Below, in pieces: positions 17,612 through 25,274 of a stretch of 64,000 bases of DNA; the first letter of the stretch is position 1; every line of letters starts with the position of its first letter. The notes beneath the pieces were generated by a model. The model was not told the DNA's origin, did no database searches, and was given only the letters and a program-made list of their open reading frames with translations. A program made the translations under genes and the position numbers. The DNA is from Nevskiaceae bacterium (GTDB lineage Bacteria; Pseudomonadota; Gammaproteobacteria; Nevskiales; Nevskiaceae), in contig SCVA01000005.1 in the NCBI GenBank assembly GCA_004297005.1, positions 1-64,000 of the forward strand, read 5' to 3'.

Positions 17612-18640
17612 ATGACTCGCCATCCCCTAGCGCCCCTGGCGCTGCTCCTGAGTTCGCTCGCGGCTTGCGGCGGCGCCCAGGAAAACGGCAGCGAAGTCGA
17701 CAGCAAGTCGGCCGAGGCTTCGCTACTGCTGAACCTGACCGAGCTGGGCATGGCGCAGGCCGCCATGGCCCCGAGCAGTTCCTCCACCTCGGCCAAGGCC
17801 AGTGAGACCCAGCCCTGCGAATCCGGTGAGCTGGTGGCGACCGCCGGGGTGGAGCCCAGCGCTGGCTCGCCGTATACCGAGCAGGCCTTCGCCGTCATCG
17901 GCCTGCAGGCCAACCAGTGCACCTACCACTACAGCTATGCCGACGCGCAGGTGCAGAGTTCCGGCGAGTTGACTCTCGACGGCGACAGTGTCGCCGGCAC
18001 CGCCAGCGACGACGGCAGCGACTACGCCTATGCCCAGATCGGGGCCGGCGCCGAGGCACCAATGTCGCTGCACGCCCTGGCCCAGACCTTAATTAGCAGT
18101 GCCGAACGCTCGGCCAGCCTGAGCGTGGATGTGCTGGAGACCGCCCATCTGCGCTTCGACCGTCGGGCCGGCGCCGCCGACAGCGACCAGCAGTGGCAGG
18201 GAATCCAGGCGGGCCACTACACGCTGACCAGTCAGCAGGGCTCGTACAGCGGTTCTTACTCGTACTACATGGGCAGCGCCACCGAGCCGTTCACCCTGCA
18301 TCAGGACGCGGCCGGCCTCAGCCTGGACGGCAGTCTGGGCTACGAGATCGCCCAGACCCGCCTGCCGCCCGAGTGCCGCAGTGGCGCCTTGCAGGTGGAA
18401 ACCCCGGTGCCGCTGACCACCAGCGGCGACACCGACCGCCCCTATGTCGCCGGCCAGCTGCGGCTCACCAATGCCTCGGCGGTGGTAACCACCCTCAACT
18501 TCAACGGCGATGGCAGCGTCACCGTCAGTTCCAACGGGCAGAGCCAGACCTACAGCTACCGGGTGCTGCGCGCCCTGGCCGGCGATTGCGTCGATGCCCT
18601 GCGCACGGCCGTCGAAGCGCGCCTGGCGTCGGCGACTTGA
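17612..18640 (+). CDS. Hypothetical lipoprotein
   Basis: A 342-residue protein of unknown function. It starts with a lipoprotein signal (LLLSSLAAC) followed by a Ser/Ala/Glu-rich linker, so it is probably a membrane-anchored periplasmic or outer-membrane protein. The mature part is rich in Gly, Ser, Tyr and Thr and looks beta-rich (SYSGSYSYYMGSATEP, SVTVSSNGQSQTYSYRV). Several Cys could form disulfides. ATG 17612 was preferred over the ATG at 17585 because it begins the signal peptide and has CGGAG upstream. No domain was recognised. It is convergent with the GNAT gene, 9 bp apart. Confidence 0.6.
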   Translation: MTRHPLAPLALLLSSLAACGGAQENGSEVDSKSAEASLLLNLTELGMAQAAMAPSSSSTSAKASETQPCESGELVATAGVEPSAGSPYTEQAFAVIGLQANQCTYHYSYADAQVQSSGELTLDGDSVAGTASDDGSDYAYAQIGAGAEAPMSLHALAQTLISSAERSASLSVDVLETAHLRFDRRAGAADSDQQWQGIQAGHYTLTSQQGSYSGSYSYYMGSATEPFTLHQDAAGLSLDGSLGYEIAQTRLPPECRSGALQVETPVPLTTSGDTDRPYVAGQLRLTNASAVVTTLNFNGDGSVTVSSNGQSQTYSYRVLRALAGDCVDALRTAVEARLASAT

Positions 18641-18649
18641 GGGCAGCGC

Positions 18650-19294
18650 TCAGCTCAGTGCCGGCGCTGGCTTCGCCGCCGCCACGGCATCCAGCAGGCG
18701 GCGCAGGCGCCCGGCGGCGGCGGTGTGGTTGCTGAGCGCGTTGCCGCGCCCGAGGACCGGCAGCATCAGCCGCACCACATCGCGGTCGCGTGACACCTGG
18801 CGCGCGCCCAGCGCCTGCAAATGGCGGATGAAACGCTCGTTGTCGGCCGAGACGTCGTAGATGAACTGCTTGAGTCCGGCCATGTGGCCGGCCCGGTGCA
18901 GGCAGGCGTGCAGCAACTGGCCGACGCCGCGCCCCTGGTACTGGTCGAGGATGGTGATGCCGATCTCGGCGATGCGGGAGTCGCCATCCAGCCGGATGCA
19001 GCGCGCCACGCCGACGCCCGGCTCTTCCGGCTGCGCGAGGTTCAGCGCGCCGTAGGCGATGTGCAGACGGCCGTCGGGGCGGGTGAGGAATTCCAACTGC
19101 TTGGACGACAGGCCGCTGAGCTGGCCGAAGAAGCGCATCCGCCGGGAGGCTTCGGAGAGCTGCTGGTAGCCGGCCTCGAAGCGCGGCGCGTGCTCGGGCC
19201 GGATCGGCGAGACCTGCACGCGCAGGCCGTCGTCGAAGTGGTAGTTGAAGGTGCCCGGAGGCTTGGCAAGCCAGCGTTTGAACATGAACGCCAC
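18650..19294 (-). CDS. GNAT family N-acetyltransferase
   Basis: A 214-residue GNAT-fold protein. The acetyl-CoA-binding motif A appears as ILDQYQGRGVGQLLH, with ARCIRLDGDSRIAEIGI before it. It resembles the stand-alone acetyltransferases related to the C-terminal domain of protein acetyltransferases. The substrate is unknown. ATG 19294 or ATG 19285 could start translation. It diverges from the arsenic operon and there is no sign that it belongs to it. Confidence 0.75.
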   Translation of the reverse strand: MAFMFKRWLAKPPGTFNYHFDDGLRVQVSPIRPEHAPRFEAGYQQLSEASRRMRFFGQLSGLSSKQLEFLTRPDGRLHIAYGALNLAQPEEPGVGVARCIRLDGDSRIAEIGITILDQYQGRGVGQLLHACLHRAGHMAGLKQFIYDVSADNERFIRHLQALGARQVSRDRDVVRLMLPVLGRGNALSNHTAAAGRLRRLLDAVAAAKPAPALS

Positions 19295-19373
19295 CCTAGC
19301 AAAGCCGGGGCCAGCCCCCCGGGTGTCCAGGACGAACAGCCCTGCGCGGTGGGATCAACGGTGCTTGCATTGA

Positions 19374-19397
19374 TTAAATATTTCAACCATCATTTAA
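19374..19397. promoter_or_regulatory. Candidate ArsR operator (inverted repeat)
   Basis: TTAAAT (19374-19379) and ATTTAA (19392-19397) form a perfect 6-bp inverted repeat with a 12-bp spacer in an AT-rich patch just before the arsR start codon. ArsR/SmtB repressors usually bind AT-rich dyads overlapping their own promoter, so autoregulation is likely. Assigned by eye. Confidence 0.5.
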
Positions 19398-19399
19398 AC

Positions 19400-19744
19400 A
19401 TGGAATTGAAAACCGCCGTCGCTGCCCTCGCCGCCCTGGCCCAGGAAACCCGGCTGGCCGCCTACCGCCTGCTGGTGCAGGCAGGGCCGGCCGGCCTGGC
19501 TGCCGGGCGCATCGCCGAGGCGCTGTCGGTCTCGCCGGCCAGCCTGTCGTTTCACCTCAAGGAAATGGCCTATGCCGGCCTGATCCAGGCCCGGCAGGAC
19601 GGCCGCTACATCATCTACAGCGCCCACTTCGAGCAGATGACCGCCCTGCTCGCCTACCTCAGCGAAAACTGCTGCGCCGGCGCCGGCCCCGACGCCGCCA
19701 ACACCGCCTGCTGCCCGCCGAAATCCACCGGAGCCTCGTCATGA
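19400..19744 (+). CDS. arsR: ArsR-family arsenic-responsive repressor
   Basis: A 114-residue winged-helix ArsR/SmtB protein. The recognition helix region is SVSPASLSFHLKEMAYAGLI. The helix-3 CxC As(III) site of R773-type ArsR is absent. Instead, Cys91-Cys92 and Cys104-Cys105 lie at the C-terminus, like the Acidithiobacillus-type ArsR that senses As(III) through C-terminal cysteines. The start at 19400 follows an AT-rich dyad. Its TGA overlaps the arsI start (ATGA), so the two are translationally coupled. It should repress the operon until arsenite or trivalent organoarsenicals bind. Confidence 0.88.
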   Translation: MELKTAVAALAALAQETRLAAYRLLVQAGPAGLAAGRIAEALSVSPASLSFHLKEMAYAGLIQARQDGRYIIYSAHFEQMTALLAYLSENCCAGAGPDAANTACCPPKSTGASS

Positions 19745-20265
19745 CCACCACCCCGCCCAGCGCCGGCAAGCGCTTTCACGTCCACGTCTCGGTCGCCGAT
19801 CTCGCCGGCAACATCCGCTACTACAGCGCCCTGTTCGGCGCCGCGCCGACGGTGGTCAAGCCCGACTACGCCAAGTGGATGCTCGACGACCCGCGCCTCA
19901 ACTTCGCGATCTCCGCCCGCGGCGCCAAACCCGGCCTCGATCATCTCGGCCTGCAGGTGACGAGCCCCGAGGAACTCGCCGCCCAGCGCCAGCGTCTGCA
20001 AGGCGCCGAGTTGGCGCTGGAGGTGGAAGGCGAAACCACCTGCTGCTACGCGCGCTCCGACAAGCACTGGAGCACCGATCCGCAGGGCATCGCCTGGGAG
20101 ACCTTCCAGACCCTGGGCGAGGCGCCGACTTTCAATGGTGGCGCTACCGAGCCCGCCGCCAGCGCCTGCTGCCCGGCGCCGGCCGAAGCCGTGGTCGCCC
20201 CGCCCGGCGGAAGCAAGCCAAAGATCGACAAGGGCGGCTGCGCACCGCGCAGCGGCTGCTGCTGA
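19741..20265 (+). CDS. arsI: ArsI-like C-As lyase / CadI-family VOC metalloprotein
   Basis: A 174-residue VOC-fold protein. Likely Fe(II) ligands are His in RFHVHVS (13 or 15), His68 (GLDHLGLQV) and Glu120 (AWETF). The vicinal Cys101-Cys102 in ETTCCYA correspond to the trivalent-arsenical-binding pair of ArsI. ArsI dioxygenases cleave the carbon-arsenic bond of trivalent methyl or aromatic arsenicals, releasing As(III). A Cys-rich C-terminal tail (ending SGCC) is extra. Related proteins are named CadI, but the vicinal pair and the arsR/acr3 context favour ArsI. It overlaps arsR by 4 nt. Confidence 0.85.
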   Translation: MTTTPPSAGKRFHVHVSVADLAGNIRYYSALFGAAPTVVKPDYAKWMLDDPRLNFAISARGAKPGLDHLGLQVTSPEELAAQRQRLQGAELALEVEGETTCCYARSDKHWSTDPQGIAWETFQTLGEAPTFNGGATEPAASACCPAPAEAVVAPPGGSKPKIDKGGCAPRSGCC

Positions 20266-20291
20266 GCCCCCCTCATCGCCCGACCTTCGCC

Positions 20292-20795
20292 ATGGAACAC
20301 CGCAAGCTCAACGTCCTGTTTCTCTGCACTGGCAACTCCGCCCGCTCGCTGCTCGCCGAGGCGCTGATCAACGATCCCGCCATCGGCGCCGGCAAGTTCG
20401 TCGGCTACTCCGCCGGCAGCCGGCCCAAGGGCCAGCCGCATCCGCTGGCGCTGGAAACCCTGGCCGCCCACGGCGTCAGCACCGCCGGCCTGCGCAGCAA
20501 GAGCTGGGACGAGTTCGCGGCGCCCGGCGCGCCGGTGATGGATTTCGTGTTCACCGTCTGCGACAGCGCCGCCGGCGAACAATGCCCCTACTGGCCGGGC
20601 CAGCCGGTGACCGCGCACTGGGGCCTGCCCGACCCGCCGGCCGCCGGTGACGAGGCGGCCCAGCGCCGCGCCTTCCGCGATGCCTTCTTCACGCTGAAAC
20701 GCCGCATCGAGCTGTTCGCCGCCCTGCCCTTCGACAAGCTCGATCAGCTCAAGCTCGGCGAACAGGCGCGGCAGATCGGCCAGCAGCCGGCCTGA
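20292..20795 (+). CDS. arsC: Arsenate reductase, LMW-phosphatase type
   Basis: A 167-residue protein of the low-molecular-weight tyrosine-phosphatase-like ArsC family. The P-loop is CTGNSAR (Cys12 to Arg18), and the redox pair is Cys90 (FTVCDSA) and Cys98 (EQCPYW). It reduces As(V) to As(III) using a Cys12-Cys90-Cys98 relay regenerated by thioredoxin or glutathione. It lies 26 bp after arsI and 11 bp before acr3, clearly in the operon. The product As(III) is the substrate of the efflux pump next door. Confidence 0.88.
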   Translation: MEHRKLNVLFLCTGNSARSLLAEALINDPAIGAGKFVGYSAGSRPKGQPHPLALETLAAHGVSTAGLRSKSWDEFAAPGAPVMDFVFTVCDSAAGEQCPYWPGQPVTAHWGLPDPPAAGDEAAQRRAFRDAFFTLKRRIELFAALPFDKLDQLKLGEQARQIGQQPA

Positions 20796-20806
20796 AGGCC
20801 CGCGCC

Positions 20807-21841
20807 ATGAACCTGTTCGAGCGCGGACTCACGCTCTGGGTGGCGCTGTGCATGCTCGCCGGCACCCTGCTCGGCCAGTGGCTGCCGGGCGCCTTCGCCG
20901 CCATCGGCCGGCTGGAGCTGGCCCAGGTCAATCTGCCGGTCGGCGCGCTGATCTGGCTGATGATCGTGCCCATGCTGGTGCGGGTGGATTTTTCCACCTT
21001 GGGCCGGCTGCGCCGGCACTGGCGCGGCTTCGGAGTGACGCTGGCGGTCAACTGGCTGCTCAAGCCGCTGCTGATGGCGGCCCTGGCCGGCCTGTTCATC
21101 CGCCACTGGTTCGCCGACTGGCTGCCGGCCGGCCAGCACGACAGCTATGTCGCCGGCTTGATCCTGCTCGCCGCCGCGCCCTGTACGGCGATGGTCTTCG
21201 TCTGGAGCCGGCTGGTCGGCGGCGACGCCAACTACACGCTCAGCCAGGTCGCGCTCAACGACGCCCTGATGCTGCTACTGTTCGCGCCGCTGGTGGCGCT
21301 GCTGCTGGGCGTGGCGGCGGTGCCGGTGCCCTGGGCCACCCTGCTGCTCAGTGTCGCGCTCTACATCCTGCTGCCGCTGGCACTGGCCCAGGCCCTGCGC
21401 CGGCACTGGCTGCGGCGCGGCCCGGCGGAGCTGGAACGCCGGCTGGCGCGGCTGGGGCCGGTCTCGATGCTGGCCCTGCTGGCGACGCTGGTGCTGCTGT
21501 TCGGCTTCCAGGGCCGAGCTCTGCTGGCGCAGCCGCTGATCGTGCTGCTACTGGCGCTGCCGATCGCCCTGCAGGTCGCGATCTCCTCGGCCGTCGCCTA
21601 TTTCGCCAACCGCGCGGTCGGCGAGCCGCATGCCATTGCCGGCCCCAGCTGCCTGATCGGCGCCAGCAATTTCTTCGAGCTGGCGGTGGCCACCGCCATC
21701 GCCCTCTACGGCCTGAATTCCGGCGCGGCGCTGGCCACCGTGGTCGGCGTGCTGGTGGAGGTGCCGGCGATGCTGGCGGTGGTAGCGGTGGTCAACCGCA
21801 GCCGGAACTGGTATCAGCATTCTGCGGTCCCTGGGAATTAA
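20807..21841 (+). CDS. acr3: ACR3-family arsenite efflux permease
   Basis: A 344-residue protein with about ten membrane helices. The ACR3 signature residues are Cys126 in the AAAPCTAMVFVWS helix and Glu318 in the VGVLVEVPAML helix, both required for arsenite export in studied homologues. It extrudes As(III) across the inner membrane, driven by the proton gradient. It follows arsC by 11 bp. The name arsB is often used for the same slot, but the fold here is ACR3, not the NhaD-like ArsB. Confidence 0.9.
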   Translation: MNLFERGLTLWVALCMLAGTLLGQWLPGAFAAIGRLELAQVNLPVGALIWLMIVPMLVRVDFSTLGRLRRHWRGFGVTLAVNWLLKPLLMAALAGLFIRHWFADWLPAGQHDSYVAGLILLAAAPCTAMVFVWSRLVGGDANYTLSQVALNDALMLLLFAPLVALLLGVAAVPVPWATLLLSVALYILLPLALAQALRRHWLRRGPAELERRLARLGPVSMLALLATLVLLFGFQGRALLAQPLIVLLLALPIALQVAISSAVAYFANRAVGEPHAIAGPSCLIGASNFFELAVATAIALYGLNSGAALATVVGVLVEVPAMLAVVAVVNRSRNWYQHSAVPGN

Positions 21842-21918
21842 ACGAACCGTCCGCGCCCCTTTTTGGGGCAGCGTAAAATCCGCGCCCTTGATCGTGCTTT
21901 CCGGCCCACCGCCGACCG

Positions 21919-22437
21919 ATGAATCATCACCAGACTCCCAATCCGCGCCACGCTACGCCGACCGGTTCGCCGGCCCGCGGCGCGCGCCGCCGCAACTCCA
22001 GCCTGACCATCCGTGCCGCCACTCGCGAGGACTATCCGGCGGTGCTGGCGCTGCTGAATGCCGCCCATCTGCCGCATAGCGATCTCACCGCCGAACATCT
22101 CGATCACTTCCTGCTCGCCGAACGCGACGAGGAACTGGAGGGCGTGGTCGGGCTAGAGGGCGAAGGTGAGGCAAGGCTGCTGCGTTCGCTGGCGGTGGCC
22201 GAGCGCGCCCAGGGTCAAGGCCTCGGCCACCAACTGCTGGAAGCGGCGGAAGCCAGCGCCCGCGAGCAGGGTGCCGACCGCCTGTGGCTGTTGACCACCA
22301 CCGCAGAACCCTTCTTCGCCCGCGCCGGCTACGCCCGTGCCGAACGCGAGACCGCGCCCAAGGCGCTGCGCCTGCTCACCGAGTTCACCAGCGTCTGCCC
22401 GTCCACCGCAGCCTGCATGACCAAGCTGCTGTCCTGA
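21919..22437 (+). CDS. arsN2: ArsN2-type GNAT acetyltransferase of the arsenic operon
   Basis: A 172-residue GNAT protein with a ~28-residue basic N-terminal lead. The pattern TIRAATREDYPAVLALLNAA, LLRSLAVAERAQGQGLGHQL, LWLLTTTAEPFFARAGY and a C-terminal CPSTAACM is typical of ArsN2-annotated proteins found in ars operons. The acetylated substrate of ArsN2 is unclear; the related ArsN1 acetylates the arsenical antibiotics phosphinothricin-like AST. It lies 77 bp after acr3 and is probably in the same transcript. The true start could be later, near the T at residue 30. Confidence 0.75.
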   Translation: MNHHQTPNPRHATPTGSPARGARRRNSSLTIRAATREDYPAVLALLNAAHLPHSDLTAEHLDHFLLAERDEELEGVVGLEGEGEARLLRSLAVAERAQGQGLGHQLLEAAEASAREQGADRLWLLTTTAEPFFARAGYARAERETAPKALRLLTEFTSVCPSTAACMTKLLS

Positions 22438-22442
22438 GCCTC

Positions 22443-23363
22443 TCAGGGGTGGCCGTTGAACCAGTTGAGGATTTCCACCGGCGCCATCTGGATCCACTGG
22501 TGGCCGACCTTGCAGTTGGCCTGGCTGTCGGCATCGCAGCGGGTGTCACCCAGCAGTTTCGTGCCGCGGCTGTAGTCGACCACGGCATAGGCCTTGCCCC
22601 CCAGCAAGGCGGCGTAGGGCAGCATGGTGGAAAGCGGCACGATGTCATCCCCCGCGCCGTGCAGGAAGAGCGTCGGCGGATGATCCGAAGGCAGCGTCGG
22701 CACCGCGCAGCCGGGGCCGGAGCAATTGGCGTACGAGGCCGACTGTACCGCCAGCGCCCGGAACCGGCTGGCGTAGTTGATCGCCATGCGACTGCTGTTG
22801 TAACCGCCGCTGGAAATGCCCGCCGCGTAGAGCCGGCTGCCGTCCAGCTTGGCGCCGAAGCCGCTGCCCGCCTGACTGGCGTCGATCACCGAGAACAAGG
22901 CCTGGAAGAACTGATCGTCCGCCGTGCCCAGGTACTGCTCGGCGGTCGGACCCTTGTTCTGGGTACAGCCACTCGCCGGGCAGGCCGACGTGTTGTTGGT
23001 CTGCCAGGCCGTGCTGACGCTGGTCGCCGGCGGCGCCAGAACCGCGTAACCCGCCGCGAGTAGATCGCGCAGGGCCTGCACCTGATAGTAATTGCCGAAA
23101 GTCAGCGCCCCGGTGGAGCTGGCCGGCGCCGCCCAGGAAATCAGGCCGCCAGTGCCGTGGAACAGGAGAACCACCGGCCAACCGCCGACGGGCGCGCTCC
23201 CGGCCGGCAACTGGTAGCGCACTTCCCGCGAGGGGCTGCCGACCACCAGCGTCTGGTAGTCGCAGGTAATGCGACCGAACAGGTTTTCGCTGCAGACAGA
23301 GCCAGTCTGGGCGTTAGCACCCGCGGCGGCGAGCAGGAACAGCAGTGCGAACAGGGAACGCAT
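22443..23363 (-). CDS. Secreted alpha/beta-hydrolase, depolymerase/esterase type
   Basis: A 306-residue exported protein with a cleavable signal peptide (residues 1-19, ending ANA). The alpha/beta-hydrolase core shows VLLFHGTGG (oxyanion-hole region), the nucleophile Ser in GISSGGYNS and FLHGAGDDIVP with the catalytic Asp. Many Cys suggest disulfides. It resembles secreted poly(3-hydroxybutyrate)-depolymerase-like and feruloyl-esterase-like (CE1) proteins; the real substrate is unknown. It is convergent with arsN2 (5-bp gap) but unrelated to arsenic. Confidence 0.7.
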   Translation of the reverse strand: MRSLFALLFLLAAAGANAQTGSVCSENLFGRITCDYQTLVVGSPSREVRYQLPAGSAPVGGWPVVLLFHGTGGLISWAAPASSTGALTFGNYYQVQALRDLLAAGYAVLAPPATSVSTAWQTNNTSACPASGCTQNKGPTAEQYLGTADDQFFQALFSVIDASQAGSGFGAKLDGSRLYAAGISSGGYNSSRMAINYASRFRALAVQSASYANCSGPGCAVPTLPSDHPPTLFLHGAGDDIVPLSTMLPYAALLGGKAYAVVDYSRGTKLLGDTRCDADSQANCKVGHQWIQMAPVEILNWFNGHP

Positions 23364-23423
23364 CGGAGACCTCGATGGTGGAGCGCTCCGAAACCCTAAC
23401 CCGGCACGACGGCCGGGCGCCAG

Positions 23424-25268
23424 TCAACGCATCTCGGCGTTGCGCGAGCAGTCCGTGGCGTGACTGCCGCAGTGGCCGGCGTAGAGCCGTTCGATCTCCG
23501 CCGCATGCGCCTTGGCGATCGCCGCCCGGCGCGGCTTGTGGGTACTGGTGAGCTGGCCGTTAGCGAGGGTGAACGGCGGCACCCAGGCCAGACGCAGGAT
23601 CTGGTGGCTGGCCGGGAGGTCGGCAAGCTTTTCCCGGCACAGATTGAACAAGGCCTTTTCCAGCGTTGCGCGGCTCTCGGCGTCGTCGAAGCCAGCCGGC
23701 AGGCCCAGGCTCTGGCGCAGCGCCGTGAAGCGGTTGGCATCGGGCACCACCAGGGCGATCAGATAGGGCCGGGACTCACCCAGCACCACCGCCTGCTCGA
23801 ACAGGGGCTCGGCGGTAAGGCGGGCCTCGATCTCGCAAGGCGCGGCCTTGACCCCGGTGCTCATCACCAGGATTTCCTTGATGCGGCCGGTGAGGTAGAG
23901 CTTGTCGCAACACAGACGACTGACCTTGTCGCCGGTGTGCAGCCAGCCGGCCTCGTCGAGCACCGCGCGGGTCGCTGCTTCGTCGTTCCAATAGCCAAGC
24001 ATCAGCGAAGGGCTGCGCACCCACAGCTCGCCGTCGGGCCCGACACGGGTTTCGACATTGTCCAGCGGCGGACCCGCCGACTCCGGATCGGCGTCACCCG
24101 GGCGGTTGACGCTGACCACCGGTCCAGCCTCGGTGAGCCCATAGCCTTGCAGCACCGGCAGGCCCAGCGCCGCGAAGCTGCGCGCGATGTGCGCGGACAG
24201 CGGCGCCCCACCGGAGATGGCCATGCGCAACCGACCACCGAGCCCGACGCGGACCGCCTCGAGCACGCCGCCGGTGAGCCGGCGCGAAAAGCGCTGGCGG
24301 GCACTGCCCGTGGGGCTCTCGGCCGACTGCACCGCCAGATGGAACAGCGCGCGCTTGTGCAAGGGACCATCATCGACATTGCGCAGCAAGCGCGCGTACA
24401 GGCGCTCGTACACACGCGGCACCGCCAGCAAGCCGGTCGGCCGCACCAGGCGCAGGTCCTCACCCAGATGCTCGGGGCCGCGTGAATAGGCGGTCTCGGC
24501 GCCGGCGAGCACCGCGCCATGCCAACCGGCGACGCGCTCGAAGGAATGCGACAGAGGCAACAGCGACAGCAGGCAGTCGTCAGCGCGCATGCGCAGCGCG
24601 CGACCGCAGGCGAACACGTTGGCCAACAGCGCGCCGTGGGTCAGCATCGCGCCACGTGGGCGGCCAGTGGTACCGGAGGTATAGACCAGGCTGGCCAGCG
24701 CCTCGCGACTGGCGACCGGCCGTTGGTAGTCCTGCCCGGCGGCGAGAAAATCCGCCAGGCTGCTGCAACGCTCGGCATCGGCCGGACCGCGCTGGATCAC
24801 CACCCGGCGCAGCGCCGGCAATGGCGTCAGCGAGCGCACTGCCTCCCAGGCAGCAGCCTCGCGCAGGAACACCAGGCTGGCGCCGGAATCTTCCAGGATA
24901 TGGGCGACGCTGCCGGCGGTGTCCTGCACATAGACGCCGACCGCGACCAGGCCCAGACGGTGGATAGCCTGCTCCGCGGCAACCCAGTCGGGACCGTTGT
25001 CGAGCTGGATGGCCACCCGTGCGCCAGGTTCCAGCGCCAGCGCCGCCAGGCCGCGGGCAAAAGCCTCGACACGGGCATCGAGGCCAGCCCAGTCGAGACC
25101 GCGCCAGTCTCGCTCGGCGACATCGAACCAGCGGCAGGCCGCGCCCTTGGGCGTGAGGCGCACACGTGCGTCGAACAGCTCGGCGAGGCTGGCGATGCCG
25201 GCTTCGGCAATGCCCGGGAACGGCGGCTCATTCAAGGGCAGACTTTCGCGCGCAATCGCCATCGACAA
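23424..25268 (-). CDS. Long-chain acyl-CoA synthetase (AMP-binding)
   Basis: A 614-residue adenylate-forming enzyme. It has the P-loop YTSGTTGRPRGAML, the A5 YGLTEAGPV motif, A7 (WLHTGDK) and A8 (LYLTGRIKEILVMSTGVK) motifs, and a C-terminal region with the catalytic Lys context LTSTHKPRR. It resembles the FadD15/long-chain ligase branch that activates fatty acids to acyl-CoA via acyl-AMP. It starts 6 bp downstream of the M61 peptidase gene, so the two are co-transcribed. Substrate chain length is not predictable. Confidence 0.85.
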   Translation of the reverse strand: MSMAIARESLPLNEPPFPGIAEAGIASLAELFDARVRLTPKGAACRWFDVAERDWRGLDWAGLDARVEAFARGLAALALEPGARVAIQLDNGPDWVAAEQAIHRLGLVAVGVYVQDTAGSVAHILEDSGASLVFLREAAAWEAVRSLTPLPALRRVVIQRGPADAERCSSLADFLAAGQDYQRPVASREALASLVYTSGTTGRPRGAMLTHGALLANVFACGRALRMRADDCLLSLLPLSHSFERVAGWHGAVLAGAETAYSRGPEHLGEDLRLVRPTGLLAVPRVYERLYARLLRNVDDGPLHKRALFHLAVQSAESPTGSARQRFSRRLTGGVLEAVRVGLGGRLRMAISGGAPLSAHIARSFAALGLPVLQGYGLTEAGPVVSVNRPGDADPESAGPPLDNVETRVGPDGELWVRSPSLMLGYWNDEAATRAVLDEAGWLHTGDKVSRLCCDKLYLTGRIKEILVMSTGVKAAPCEIEARLTAEPLFEQAVVLGESRPYLIALVVPDANRFTALRQSLGLPAGFDDAESRATLEKALFNLCREKLADLPASHQILRLAWVPPFTLANGQLTSTHKPRRAAIAKAHAAEIERLYAGHCGSHATDCSRNAEMR

Positions 25269-25274
25269 ACTCCT

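Noticed and set aside
19741-20265. Cadmium-inducible CadI as the primary name
   Set aside because: The vicinal Cys pair in ETTCCYA and the arsR/arsC/acr3 operon favour the ArsI C-As lyase reading.
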